Assembly: GCA_937915865.1 (NCBI GenBank)
Contig: CALGIG010000063.1
Coordinates: forward strand, 108,020-172,019
Source of the DNA: an uncultured Prolixibacteraceae bacterium
GTDB taxonomy: Bacteria; Bacteroidota; Bacteroidia; Bacteroidales; Prolixibacteraceae
DNA length: 64,000 nt
Direction: 5' to 3'
The notes beneath the pieces are model-generated. The model was not told the origin of the DNA and did not search any database. It saw only the letters and a list, made by a program, of their open reading frames with translations. The position numbers and the translations under genes are program-made. Positions 26,441-36,091 of this stretch are shown here, one piece after another; position 1 is the stretch's first letter, and every line of letters starts with the position of its first letter.

Positions 26441-28858
26441 ATGTTCAGTTTACTAAAAAAAGAAATAACCAGTTTTTTCGGGTCGCTGACCGGCTATTTG
26501 GTTGTTTTTGTGTTTTTGCTGGCAACCAGTTTATTCCTCTGGGTTTTCCCCGGAAATTACAATATACCCGAGGGCGGTTATGCTACGCTCGATGGATTGT
26601 TTTCGCTGGCACCATGGGTTTATCTGTTTTTAGTTCCTGCAATTACCATGCGCCTGTTTGCTGAAGAAAAGCGACTGGGAACAATGGAGATTTTGATCAC
26701 CCGGCCACTTTCTGCGATGAAGATTGTTCTGGCCAAATATATGGCAGGTTTATTACTGGTTATCATTTCGCTGGTTCCAACCTCGATATATTTCTATTCG
26801 GTGTATGTATTAGGCAACCCAGTTGGATGTGTTGATACTGGAGGGACCTGGGGCGCCTTTCTTGGACTGTTTTTCCTCGCCGCTATTTATGTGGCAATTG
26901 GCTTACTAACTTCTGCATTGACCGATAATCCGGTTTTTGCATTTATCCTGGCTTTGTTCTTGTCGTTTATTGCTTATCTGGGGTTCGATTTTCTTGGCTC
27001 CATGCAATTTTCTTCAGGTGTTCAGCAAACAATAACAAGTCTGGGAATTAACGAACACTACAATTCTATCAGCCGTGGTGTTGTAGACTCGCGCGATTTG
27101 GTTTATTTTCTTGTAGTGGTTTTCGTCCTCCTTTGGTTGACCAGCCGAATCATCCATTTTCATAAAATTAATCTTCATAAAGAATTCAAATCAGGAGGAA
27201 TTACATTAACTATTTTATTTTTTGTCAGTATTATTTCTGGCCAGTTATTTTTTCGAATCGACCTGACGGCAGAGAAACGCTATTCAATTACAGATGTTTC
27301 CATTAATTTGGTTAAGAACCTGAAAGAACCAATAAACATTACACTTTACCTTGATGGTGAACTTCCGGCGGGCTTTCGAAACCTGAAAAAGTCGATTCAG
27401 GAGAAAATAGCTGATTATAATGCCTATTCATCGAAACTGATTAATTTGGTGGTGGTTGATCCGTATGAAATTACTGATATCAAACGACGCGAACAGCTTT
27501 TTGCAGAACTGGACTCGAAAGGACTTCAACCCACAGAAATTCATCAAAATACCGAAAAAGGAACTATTACCCGCCGGATTTTCCCAGGCGCAATTATTGA
27601 ATATGGAACTAGGCTTGTGGCAGTTAATCTATTGAAAAACAATCAAAATACATCGGCTGAGACAAATTGGAACAACTCGATTGAAAACCTGGAATACGAA
27701 TTTTCGTCAGCTTTTACACGGTTGATGAACGATAATAAACTATCAGTTGCCTTTTTAACGGGACAAGGAGAACTAAATGAGCACGAAGTTCACGATTTTG
27801 CCAACTCTTTATCAGAGAAGTACAATGTCTTTGGTATTTCAACGCAGGAATTGGCACAGAACGGGCAGCGAATAAAAACGCTCGTTGTTGCTAATCCCTC
27901 TCAAAAATTTACCGAAGCCGATAAGTTTCAGGTTGACCAATTTGTGATGAAAGGAGGGCGCGTTCTGTGGCTGATTGATCCGGTGGCTGTAAGTCTCGAC
28001 AGTTTGAGCAATGGATATATGACTGTGGCATTTCCTCAGAATCTGAACCTGGATGATCAGCTTTTCCGTTATGGCGTGCGGCTGAATTCGAACCTGATCC
28101 AGGACACCCAGTGTTTGCTGATTCCGGTAAACACTGCGCCCAAAGGTTCTCCGGCCAAATGGACACCGGCTCCATGGTATTATTCGCCGTTACTGTTTCC
28201 GTCGCCTAACCATGTGATTAGCAAGAATATTGGTATGCTAAAATCTGAGTTTGCCAGTACCATCGATACCGTCGGAAAAAGCGATAAAGTACGAAAAACA
28301 GTTTTGTTAACAAGTTCCGGGCATTCGTTAATAGCGCAAACCCCGGTTGAAATAAGCCTGGCCATAACCAATACTCCGCCGGATAGCCGTCTGTTTAGGG
28401 AACCAGCGCAAACTGCGGGAGTCTTGCTCGAAGGTACGTTTACTTCAGTTTATAAAAACAGGATGGTCGATCTGTCGTGGGGAAATTCAGCTACTGTGAT
28501 AACAGAAAGCCAGCCAACCAAAATGGTTGTTTTTGCAGATGGAAATATTGTTGCAAATCAATTCAGGCTGGCCAACGGTGTACCAGAATATATGCCGCTG
28601 GGATATGACCGGTTTTCGAAGCGGACATTTTCAAATAAAGAATTATTGCTTAATGCTGTAAGTTATTTGTGTGACGACGACGGATTGATGGAACTCCGGT
28701 CGAAGGCTTTTAAAATCAGGTTACTCGATAAAGTTAGGGTTAAAGAAGAAAAATTGAAGTGGCAGGTAATTAATGTTTTGGGTCCATTATTACTGGTTTC
28801 GGTTTTTGGAGTTGTTTACATCTATTTGCGCCGAAAAAAATATGGTACAAACATGTAG
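26441..28858 (+). CDS. GldF-GldG fusion (gliding-type ABC transporter permease plus periplasmic subunit)
   Basis: An 805-aa single frame. Residues 1-240 are a six-helix ABC-2-type permease like GldF (FAEEKRLGTMEILITRP, LAKYMAGLLLV). From about 245 the protein continues without a break into a GldG-like part: a transmembrane helix, FRIDLTAEKRYSITD, VVDPYEITD, a long periplasmic domain with FLTGQGELNEHEVHDF and GGRVLWLIDPV, and a final membrane helix. In gliding Bacteroidota GldF and GldG are usually separate proteins working with the ATPase GldA. No gldA is in the window. The role in gliding or in a related secretion/envelope process is inferred. Confidence 0.88.
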   Translation: MFSLLKKEITSFFGSLTGYLVVFVFLLATSLFLWVFPGNYNIPEGGYATLDGLFSLAPWVYLFLVPAITMRLFAEEKRLGTMEILITRPLSAMKIVLAKYMAGLLLVIISLVPTSIYFYSVYVLGNPVGCVDTGGTWGAFLGLFFLAAIYVAIGLLTSALTDNPVFAFILALFLSFIAYLGFDFLGSMQFSSGVQQTITSLGINEHYNSISRGVVDSRDLVYFLVVVFVLLWLTSRIIHFHKINLHKEFKSGGITLTILFFVSIISGQLFFRIDLTAEKRYSITDVSINLVKNLKEPINITLYLDGELPAGFRNLKKSIQEKIADYNAYSSKLINLVVVDPYEITDIKRREQLFAELDSKGLQPTEIHQNTEKGTITRRIFPGAIIEYGTRLVAVNLLKNNQNTSAETNWNNSIENLEYEFSSAFTRLMNDNKLSVAFLTGQGELNEHEVHDFANSLSEKYNVFGISTQELAQNGQRIKTLVVANPSQKFTEADKFQVDQFVMKGGRVLWLIDPVAVSLDSLSNGYMTVAFPQNLNLDDQLFRYGVRLNSNLIQDTQCLLIPVNTAPKGSPAKWTPAPWYYSPLLFPSPNHVISKNIGMLKSEFASTIDTVGKSDKVRKTVLLTSSGHSLIAQTPVEISLAITNTPPDSRLFREPAQTAGVLLEGTFTSVYKNRMVDLSWGNSATVITESQPTKMVVFADGNIVANQFRLANGVPEYMPLGYDRFSKRTFSNKELLLNAVSYLCDDDGLMELRSKAFKIRLLDKVRVKEEKLKWQVINVLGPLLLVSVFGVVYIYLRRKKYGTNM

Positions 28859-28987
28859 TTGATTGGTAGATTGTTTGTTTCTTGTGTATATGAGCCCTGT
28901 GTAAATTTACTGAAAGTAGAATTTTGAAAACAAAGACTTCATTTTATGGTTTTTTGCCTCACTTCAATTTCCAAACTCAATTCCTTT

Positions 28988-29054
28988 GTTGATATATTAT
29001 TTAAAAAGACATTAATGCCAGGATTGCAGAATAATAAACAAAAATTATACAGAT
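28988..29054 (+). repeat. Dispersed intergenic repeat, partial copy B
   Basis: About 67 bp matching the right-hand end of the repeat at 17216 and 46829: GTTGATATATTATTTAAAAA, then ATTAATGCCAGGATTGCAGA, ending AAAATTATACAGAT. The left half with the inverted AATAGCCAT motif is absent. The rest of the 415-bp region between gldFG and dnaN holds no gene I can support. Confidence 0.65.
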
Positions 29055-29273
29055 GGGATAACCATGATTTGGCAAACCCCAACAGGAAATGAGAATGTCA
29101 TTTCAATCATAACTATTCTATTTGAACATTTAAAAAATAAATTATTCGTAAACGAAAATATTTACCGATAAATAGGTTAGAAAATCCAAAGTTTGTATAT
29201 TCGTAATCTTCCCGGTAAATTTTTTGGGAGGTGATTTTAAAGTAAATAGAAATAAAACTTAAAAAATACATCG

Positions 29274-30404
29274 ATGAAATTTGTTGTTTCAAGTACAGAA
29301 TTACTAAGTCATCTTTCTGCTATCAGTAAAGTGATTAATTCTAAAAATACACTTCCAATTTTGGACAATTATTTGTTCCTTCTCGAAGAAAGCCGATTAA
29401 CGGTAACAGCTTCCGATTTGGAATCGACATTAATTACCAGCATCGAATTGGAAAATACCAGCGGAACGGGTACAATTGCTGTTCCAGCCAAGCGAATAAA
29501 CGATACATTAAAAGAATTTCCGGAGCAGCCGCTAACTTTCCAAATTGATCCGGATACTTTTGCTATTGATATTTTCTCACAAAACGGTAAGTTTAGTATT
29601 GTCGGCCAAAATGGTGATGATTTTCCACAACAACCTCTGTTAAATGAAAATGTTTCGTCAACAATCAATGTAAATCATAGTGTATTATTGAGTGGAATCA
29701 ACAAAACACTTTTTGCTACTGCTGATGACGAGCTCCGCCCGGTGATGAATGGTATTTTTATCGAACTTTCAACCGAGGATATGAAGTTTGTCGCTTCGGA
29801 TGCCCACAAATTGGTTCGCTACAAACGGTTTGATGCTAAGGCCGATAAAAATGCTTCATTCATTCTTCCGAAGAAACCAGCTGCTTTGCTGAAAAATTTG
29901 CTTCCCAAAGAAGACTTTGATGTGAAATTGGAATTCGACGATAAAAACGCATTTTTTACGCTAAGCAATTATAAATTAATTTGTCGTTTGGTTGAAGGTA
30001 ACTACCCAAGTTACAATTCAGTAATTCCGAAAAACAATCCGAATAAATTGACTATCGACCGCGTTGAATTCTACAATACAGTTCGCCGGGTGTCGGTATT
30101 TTCAAGTGCATCAAGCAATTTGATTAGACTTAAGCTTGCAGAAAATCAGCTTGTTGTTTCGGCTCAGGATATCGATTTTTCTATTTCAGCAGTTGAACGA
30201 CTGAACTGCCAATACGAAGGTGAAGACATGGAAATCGGGTTCAAGTCAACATTCCTTCAGGAAATATTATCAAATATCTCTGAAACGGAAGTTCGTTTGG
30301 AACTGTCTGATCCTACTCGTGCCGGTCTGTTGTTGCCTAATGAAGGCGAAAATGATGAAGAAGATGTTTTGATGCTTTTGATGCCTATGATGATAAACGC
30401 TTAA
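29274..30404 (+). CDS. dnaN: DNA polymerase III beta subunit (sliding clamp)
   Basis: A 376-aa protein that starts MKFVVSSTELLSHLSAISKVI and contains the three beta-clamp domains: LPILDNYLFLLEE and AVPAKRINDTLKEFPEQP in domain I, TADDELRPVMNGIF and VASDAHKLVRYK in domain II, and NPNKLTIDRVEFYNTVRRVSVF in domain III, with the typical LMPMM near the C-terminus. It forms the dimeric ring that tethers polymerase III to DNA. It ends at a strong terminator and is not next to dnaA here. Confidence 0.97.
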   Translation: MKFVVSSTELLSHLSAISKVINSKNTLPILDNYLFLLEESRLTVTASDLESTLITSIELENTSGTGTIAVPAKRINDTLKEFPEQPLTFQIDPDTFAIDIFSQNGKFSIVGQNGDDFPQQPLLNENVSSTINVNHSVLLSGINKTLFATADDELRPVMNGIFIELSTEDMKFVASDAHKLVRYKRFDAKADKNASFILPKKPAALLKNLLPKEDFDVKLEFDDKNAFFTLSNYKLICRLVEGNYPSYNSVIPKNNPNKLTIDRVEFYNTVRRVSVFSSASSNLIRLKLAENQLVVSAQDIDFSISAVERLNCQYEGEDMEIGFKSTFLQEILSNISETEVRLELSDPTRAGLLLPNEGENDEEDVLMLLMPMMINA

Positions 30405-30422
30405 TTAATAAGGGCTTTCATG

Positions 30423-30462
30423 AAAAAGAGGGTGTCTCAAAAGTCCGAGACACCCTCTTTTT
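30423..30462 (+). terminator. Terminator after dnaN
   Basis: AAAAAGAGGGTGTCTC (30423-30438) pairs perfectly with GAGACACCCTCTTTTT (30447-30462) around an 8-base loop, giving a 16-bp stem that ends in a T-run. Confidence 0.93.
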
Positions 30463-30909
30463 ATTCGTATTCCTATCTGAGACTGTTCCCAATTATTGAA
30501 TTCTCCAGAGGATAAATTTGCTTTTGATACGACCTCTTTTTTTATGCTTGGATTTTCTCTTTTGGAAAATAATGTAATCGAAAATCTCATCAAGAAAACA
30601 TTGATCGCTTTGGTTTTTTGGCATTTAGCATGATAAAATCGGCCAAAGCCGAATTATGTAGTTTTGACAGCATTCTTCTCCTGCTGGTTTCTATTCCTCA
30701 CACAAAGCTTGGGTTACATATCAATACAGTATTTGAAAAAGTAACTCAGAGATCAATTTTAAATTTATTTGCTTTATAATTCATTGATATAGTTGAGAAA
30801 AGAAATTCTTTTGAATTTTGGGTTTTATCAATTCAGTATTTTTTCGGTAATTTGAAGCTTAATTGATAAACTTATCGCATTTTATTAGGGTAAAACTAAT
30901 CATACTGTA
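30463..30909. other. Non-coding stretch between dnaN and the exonuclease gene
   Basis: About 450 A+T-rich bases. Short open frames on the minus strand here have no recognisable domain. A decayed mobile-element fragment is possible but I could not support one. Confidence 0.4.
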
Positions 30910-31710
30910 ATGAAGCTGAATCTTAGAAATCCATTAATTTTCCTTGATCTTGAAACCACAGGGATGAATATCGTAACTGATCGTATTGTTGAAATTGCTC
31001 TTGTTAAAATTCATCCTGATGGCCGTGAAGAGGAAAAACTGTATAGAATAAATCCCGAAATGCCCATCCCAGAGCATGTTAGTAAAATTCATGGGATTTA
31101 TGATCAGGATGTTGCCGACAAACCAACATTTAAAGAAGTAGCAAAAACTATTTCTCAGTTTATGGAAGGCTGCGATTTTGCAGGCTTTAACTCCAACCGG
31201 TTCGATATTCCGTTGTTGGCTGAAGAATTTTTGAGAGCAAATGTTGATTTGGATTTGAAAAAGCGCAAATTCATTGATGTTCAAGCTATCTTTCATAAAA
31301 TGGAAAAGCGGACACTGGCGGCAGCTTATAAATTTTATTGCCAAAGAACACTTGAAGATGCTCACAGTGCTATGGCCGACACTAAAGCTACTTATGAAGT
31401 TTTAAAGGCTCAGCTTGATGTTTATAAAGATGAAGATTACGAGGACATGAATGGCAAAATATCCAAACCTATTGTAAATGATGTAGATGCTCTGAGCGAA
31501 TTTTCATCGTATGATGTTAATGTTGATTTTGTCGGGCGTATTGTTTACGATGAAAAAGGAGTAGAAATTATCAATTTTGGTAAGAATAAAGGAATTCCAG
31601 TTGAAAAGGTTTTACGCGAACAACCTGGTTATTATGGTTGGATAATGAATAGCGAATTTCCGTTATATACCAAAAAAGTTCTGACTGCTATTAAGTTGAG
31701 AATGAAATAA
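30910..31710 (+). CDS. DnaQ-like 3'-5' exonuclease (DEDDh)
   Basis: A 266-aa protein. Motif I FLDLETTGM (Asp and Glu), motif II FAGFNSNRFDIPLL, and motif III HSAMADTKAT (His and Asp) form a complete DEDDh active site in residues 10-165. The C-terminal 80 residues (GRIVYDEKGVEIINFGKNKG and GYYGWIMNSEFP) form a small extension common to Bacteroidota homologues, which are annotated as polymerase III epsilon-like exonucleases. It may proofread or trim DNA/RNA ends; it is not proven to be the replicative epsilon subunit. It is followed 23 bp later by the FAH-family gene. Confidence 0.9.
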   Translation: MKLNLRNPLIFLDLETTGMNIVTDRIVEIALVKIHPDGREEEKLYRINPEMPIPEHVSKIHGIYDQDVADKPTFKEVAKTISQFMEGCDFAGFNSNRFDIPLLAEEFLRANVDLDLKKRKFIDVQAIFHKMEKRTLAAAYKFYCQRTLEDAHSAMADTKATYEVLKAQLDVYKDEDYEDMNGKISKPIVNDVDALSEFSSYDVNVDFVGRIVYDEKGVEIINFGKNKGIPVEKVLREQPGYYGWIMNSEFPLYTKKVLTAIKLRMK

Positions 31711-31733
31711 ACAAAAAGGTTTATTAGCTGGAT

Positions 31734-32348
31734 ATGAAGATTATATGTATAGGCCGAAATTATGTTGCTCATGCCAGGGAGTTAAACAATGAGTTACCAA
31801 CCGAACCGGTAATCTTCATGAAACCCGATTCTGCATTGTTGCGAAACAACGACTCGTTCTATATTCCCGATTGGTCAAACGATTTGCATCATGAGGTAGA
31901 ACTTATCGTGAAGATTAATAAATTAGGTAAAAACATCGAAACTAAATTTGCATCACGTTATTATACCGAGGTAGGTTTGGGTATCGATTTTACTGCACGT
32001 GATATTCAGAATCAATTAAAAGATAAAGGGCTACCATGGGAAAAAGCCAAAGCTTTTGATCATTCAGCTGTAATATGTAAAGAGTTTGTCCCCGTCGATT
32101 CGTTACCCGATCGTAATGCTATTAACTTTAACCTGGATATTAATGGTAAAACGGTTCAGAATGGAAATTCTTCGTTGATGATTTTTTCGATTGACGAACT
32201 TATTTCGCATATTTCCAAATACTTTACTCTTAAAATTGGTGATTTAATATATACCGGAACACCTGCTGGTGTTGGACCCGTTAAAATTGGCGATCGTTTG
32301 GTCGGATATCTGGAAGGTCAAAAAATGTTCGATTTCCTTGTAAAATAA
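31734..32348 (+). CDS. Fumarylacetoacetate hydrolase family protein
   Basis: A 204-aa enzyme of the FAH superfamily: KIICIGRNYVAHARE, KPDSAL, HHEVELIVKI with the metal-binding Glu residues, GIDFTARDIQNQLKDKGLPWEKAKAFDHSA, and IYTGTPAGVGPVKIGD. Members are acylpyruvate hydrolases or oxaloacetate decarboxylases that need Mg or Mn. The exact substrate cannot be stated. It likely shares a transcript with the upstream exonuclease. Confidence 0.92.
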   Translation: MKIICIGRNYVAHARELNNELPTEPVIFMKPDSALLRNNDSFYIPDWSNDLHHEVELIVKINKLGKNIETKFASRYYTEVGLGIDFTARDIQNQLKDKGLPWEKAKAFDHSAVICKEFVPVDSLPDRNAINFNLDINGKTVQNGNSSLMIFSIDELISHISKYFTLKIGDLIYTGTPAGVGPVKIGDRLVGYLEGQKMFDFLVK

Positions 32349-32487
32349 TGGGGTTCTAAATTTTGTAGTGAATATTCTTGTAGTTCAAGTCAATTAATCT
32401 TCAAATTTGCTAAATTAATGCACTACATTTGTAAATGTTTAGCTATTGAAATAATTTAATAGCCCTTTACCAACTAATTAATTGACT

Positions 32488-33675
32488 ATGAGAAACAAAA
32501 AAGGACTCTTGATTGCGGTTCTGTCTTTGTCTGCATGTGTATTACTATATCTTTTGTTTTGGGTAGTTCCTTCTTCTACGTCTGTAGATAGCGCAAAAAC
32601 AAATGTTTCTGTTGTTGACCGGGGCCTTGTTTTTTTATCGGTTGATGCCGAAGGAGTTGTTGAGCCCGAAAATGAGGTTCTTATTTTAAGTCCGGTGGCC
32701 AGTGTTATCAAAACAATATATAAAGAGCCTGGTAGCCGTGTTCACAACGGCGAAGTTATAATTGATCTGGATGATGAACAGACGAAAAATGAAATCAGTC
32801 AGATTAGAGATCAGTTAGATGTTAAATCAAATTCGCTTGAGCGTTCCCGGCTCGATGCCCAAATGACCCGTATTGATTTGGATTACAATGTTGAAGTGAA
32901 AAAACTTAGGATTACTTCAATAAAAGCACAATTGACTGACGAAGAACAATTGTTGTCGGTAGGTGGTATTTCATCAGCCAAACTTGATGAAACCAAACAA
33001 AATCTTGTTCTGGCCCAGAAAGATCTCGATATGTTGCTGAAAAAAAATGCAATTAGACAAAAACAGCTCAAAGCCGAAGAGGAAGGCTTAAATCTCCAGA
33101 TTGAAATTCAGAAGAAACAATTAATTGACAAGGAAGAACTTCTATCAAAACTGAAAATTAAAGCTCCTTTAGATGGTATTGTTTTGTCTATTTTAGGTAG
33201 GGCAGGAGAAAGAATAGGCAATGATAAAACTTTAATCTCACTTTCCGATTTAACAACATTTAAAATTAAAGGATCGATAAATGAGAAAAATTCGGAATTT
33301 GTTAAAACCGGCAACCTTGTGTTTATCTTTTCAGGAATGGAGAAGTTAAAAGGGGTTATAGGTAATGTAACTCCTTCGGTGTCGGATAATAAATTACATT
33401 TTAATGTACATCTGGAACAAAACAACAATCCAAGTTTAATTCCAAATCAGAATGTAAGGCTTAGAGTTTTGAAATCTCTCAGGGATAATGTACTGCGGGT
33501 AGTGGTAAACAAGCACTTCCGTGAAAATTCGGAGCAAACTATTTACGTTTTGGAAAATGGTAAAGAAGTTGAACGTGTTGTCCGTTTTGGGATGAGGGGA
33601 TCTGAATATCAAGAAGTTATTTCTGGATTGAAAGAAGGGGACCTCGTAGTTACTTCAAAACAACCTTTCTTTTAG
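32488..33675 (+). CDS. HlyD/RND-type periplasmic adaptor subunit
   Basis: A 395-aa membrane-fusion protein with one N-terminal transmembrane helix (about residues 5-26), a lipoyl half (VLSPVASVIKTIYKEPGSRV), a long alpha-hairpin coiled coil (about 95-205), the second lipoyl half (IKAPLDGIVLSILGRAGERI), and beta-barrel/membrane-proximal domains. It would link an inner-membrane pump to the TolC-type channel encoded next. A TTG at 32482 gives a two-residue longer form, but the ATG at 32488 is preferred. No ABC or RND pump gene is adjacent. Confidence 0.88.
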   Translation: MRNKKGLLIAVLSLSACVLLYLLFWVVPSSTSVDSAKTNVSVVDRGLVFLSVDAEGVVEPENEVLILSPVASVIKTIYKEPGSRVHNGEVIIDLDDEQTKNEISQIRDQLDVKSNSLERSRLDAQMTRIDLDYNVEVKKLRITSIKAQLTDEEQLLSVGGISSAKLDETKQNLVLAQKDLDMLLKKNAIRQKQLKAEEEGLNLQIEIQKKQLIDKEELLSKLKIKAPLDGIVLSILGRAGERIGNDKTLISLSDLTTFKIKGSINEKNSEFVKTGNLVFIFSGMEKLKGVIGNVTPSVSDNKLHFNVHLEQNNNPSLIPNQNVRLRVLKSLRDNVLRVVVNKHFRENSEQTIYVLENGKEVERVVRFGMRGSEYQEVISGLKEGDLVVTSKQPFF

Positions 33676-33701
33676 TCGAATCTAATTATTATTTGTTGAC
33701 G

Positions 33702-35207
33702 ATGAGATTAAAAATCAATATTATATTAGTGATTATCCTGATTTTTTGCTCAATTCAGGAAGAAGTCATGGGAAATGTTGCTTCAAAAGATACAATAGAA
33801 CAGAGACTGACTTTGGGAGAAGTTGTTTCGTTGGCTATTGAGCAATCGCCGGCAGTTAAGAATGCACAGAATGTAAATATTAACTACTATTGGCGTTGGA
33901 GAAACTTTAAAACGCGATTTAGGCCTCAATTAGTACTTTCAGGAAATTTACCGAATTATACCCAATCAAATGTTGGTGTTACTCAGCCTGATGGAAGTCT
34001 TCAGTTTGTGAATGTTACAAATTTAAGTACTTCAGCACGTATAGCATTAAATCAATCAATTCCGCTAACCGGAACTTATATATATGCATCAACATCGGCA
34101 ATTCGTTTTCAGGATTATAACAAGAATACCGTTAACTTCTCAGGAAGCCCTTTTTCTATAGGTTTTACACAACCTGTATTTGCAATAAATACGATGAAAT
34201 GGTCGCAAAAGACGGAACCAATGGTTCATGATGAAGCACAAAAGAATTTTATTGAATCTATTGAAAGGATATCGTATAACTCTGTGGTTCGTTTTTTCCG
34301 TTTTTTGTTGGTTCAGACAAATTATAACCTTGCAGAAAATAATCTTAAAAACAGTCGTAATAATCTTCGGATTGCCCAAACAAAGAAGGATTTGGGAACA
34401 ATTTCGGAGAATGATTTTGCCCGTATACAATTGGCTGTTCTTAATGCCGAAAAAGCGTTGAGTAGCGCCAGGTTCGAGTTGAAAAATGCTGATTTCGAGT
34501 TAAAATCATATATTGGTTTATCGCAGGACCAGGCAATAGGGTTAGAAATGCCCTTGTCGATGGTGCTTTTTGATGTTGATCCCGATAAGGCAGTAGCTCA
34601 GGCTATTGCAAACAGAAAAGAAACAACATATTTTAAAAGGCGTTTGGTCGAAGCTGATCGAGATTTGAAAAATGCAAAACGTAGTAACGGTTTGAGTGCA
34701 ACATTGTCAGGAAGCTATGGTTTGTCAAATAGTGCTGAATCATTGAGTGGTGTATATCAAAAACCGGAACGACAACAAACATTAAGTCTTTCATTAAGCA
34801 TTCCAATCCTCGATTGGGGGCAATCTACTTCGACAGTTAAGCTTGCTGAATCTCAACGCGACCTGGTAATTTATGATGTTGAAAAGGATAAAGAAGACTT
34901 TGAACGTAGTGTTGTCGTTCAGGTTGAACAGTTTGGTTTATTGAAAGACCAGTTAAAGACTGCCAAAGAAGCTGATAGAGTGGCTGAGGATGGGTATAAA
35001 ATTGCCTTAAAACATTTTCAAAATGGCGAAATTAGCATTACTGAGTTGAATATTTCGCAAAACGAACGTGAGAATGCCAAACGTGATTATATACGTTCGC
35101 TTGAAACGTATTGGGAAGCTTATTACAACCTGAGGATACTAACATTGTACGATTTTGAAAAAGACCAACCTATTTCGTATAATAACCCCCTAAGTGAAAA
35201 ACAGTGA
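33702..35207 (+). CDS. TolC family outer membrane efflux protein
   Basis: A 501-aa protein with a signal peptide and the two-fold TolC architecture: QRLTLGEVVSLAIEQSPAVKNAQN near the N-terminus, long helices with heptad character (about 190-280 and 400-480), and a duplicated beta-strand/helix pattern, with LSLSIPILDWG in the second half. It forms the trimeric outer-membrane channel for the HlyD-like adaptor encoded 26 bp upstream. Substrate is unknown. Confidence 0.9.
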   Translation: MRLKINIILVIILIFCSIQEEVMGNVASKDTIEQRLTLGEVVSLAIEQSPAVKNAQNVNINYYWRWRNFKTRFRPQLVLSGNLPNYTQSNVGVTQPDGSLQFVNVTNLSTSARIALNQSIPLTGTYIYASTSAIRFQDYNKNTVNFSGSPFSIGFTQPVFAINTMKWSQKTEPMVHDEAQKNFIESIERISYNSVVRFFRFLLVQTNYNLAENNLKNSRNNLRIAQTKKDLGTISENDFARIQLAVLNAEKALSSARFELKNADFELKSYIGLSQDQAIGLEMPLSMVLFDVDPDKAVAQAIANRKETTYFKRRLVEADRDLKNAKRSNGLSATLSGSYGLSNSAESLSGVYQKPERQQTLSLSLSIPILDWGQSTSTVKLAESQRDLVIYDVEKDKEDFERSVVVQVEQFGLLKDQLKTAKEADRVAEDGYKIALKHFQNGEISITELNISQNERENAKRDYIRSLETYWEAYYNLRILTLYDFEKDQPISYNNPLSEKQ

Positions 35208-35383
35208 GAGGTACTGACGCAATTAGATTGTTTTCTTAATCTGAATTTAGTTAGTATAGGATTGAAAACCAGGATCAGCTTTGATCAATAAAATTGCTTC
35301 ACTATTTTATTGCGTGCATTAGGTTACCTTTAGAGTTATAAAATCAATTTTCCGGGAAAAAATTTAAAATGACAAAAAATTTG

Positions 35384-35391
35384 TATTTTTG
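35384..35391 (+). promoter_or_regulatory. Candidate -7 box for tmRNA
   Basis: TATTTTTG fits TAnnTTTG and lies 21 bases before the mature tmRNA 5' end, allowing a short processed leader. Confidence 0.5.
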
Positions 35392-35412
35392 CAAGCCTTT
35401 GCTACGTAACCA

Positions 35413-35808
35413 GGGGCTGACTGGTTTTGACAGCGGGTAGAAGAGGTATGTAAGCATGCCGGGCCTTGATCGCACAGCCCGTAAAACTGGGCGTTCGAAC
35501 CATAATTGGCGAAAATAATTACGCTCTTGCTGCGTAATCGAATCAAGTAGATTACACTTAATTTCGGCACAAGGTGCTGGAACGAGACATCACCCGGGTG
35601 CTATTGCCCTGAAGCGGCCCGACCAGGTGGTGCAAGTAAATCGGGGATAGCCGGAATTTTTCCTTGAGATTTTGGTGAAACTTAAAAGGATAAGGTAAAA
35701 GTCGGTGGCTCTGATCCAGCTTTTACACGAAAATCAAGTCGGGAGATAAGCATGTAGAAAGCATATTGCTTCCTCGTTTGGACGCGGGTTCGACTCCCGC
35801 CAGCTCCA
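35413..35808 (+). ncRNA. ssrA: Transfer-messenger RNA
   Basis: A 396-nt tmRNA. The 5' end GGGGCTG pairs with CAGCTCC at 35801-35807 to form the acceptor stem; the T-arm sequence GGGTTCGACTCCC sits at 35786-35798. The tag frame at 35508-35537 reads GENNYALAA then a TAA stop. The resume region and pseudoknot-forming stretches occupy 35540-35760. The CCA end is not encoded. It rescues ribosomes stalled on broken mRNAs together with SmpB. Confidence 0.97.
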
Positions 35809-35823
35809 CACCTCAAATTAACA

Positions 35824-35860
35824 AAGTCCTGTAAGATAAAATTTTACAGGATTTTGTGTT
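35824..35860 (+). terminator. Terminator after tmRNA
   Basis: TCCTGTAA and TTACAGGA arms (35827-35834 and 35844-35851) flank a 9-base A+T loop and are followed by a T-rich tract. Confidence 0.75.
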
Positions 35861-36091
35861 TTTTAACTTGGTTTAACAGTTTGTATTATTTATTTGAATT
35901 TTGTAACTTGTTGAACAATATTCGATTATTACTGTTTTTAAGCAAAGGTGTTGCATATAAAAGAAGTGTTGGCGGGAAATAGTAGATATGTAATCATTTG
36001 AATATTTAAATAGATTAAGTATCTTAATCAACCCAAAATATATAGGTAGATATAAAGGTTATACAGCCTATGTAATTGAATAACTGAACTT

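Noticed and set aside
30463..30909. Transposase remnant after dnaN
   Set aside because: Short minus-strand frames hint at basic protein segments, but I could not match any transposase motif.
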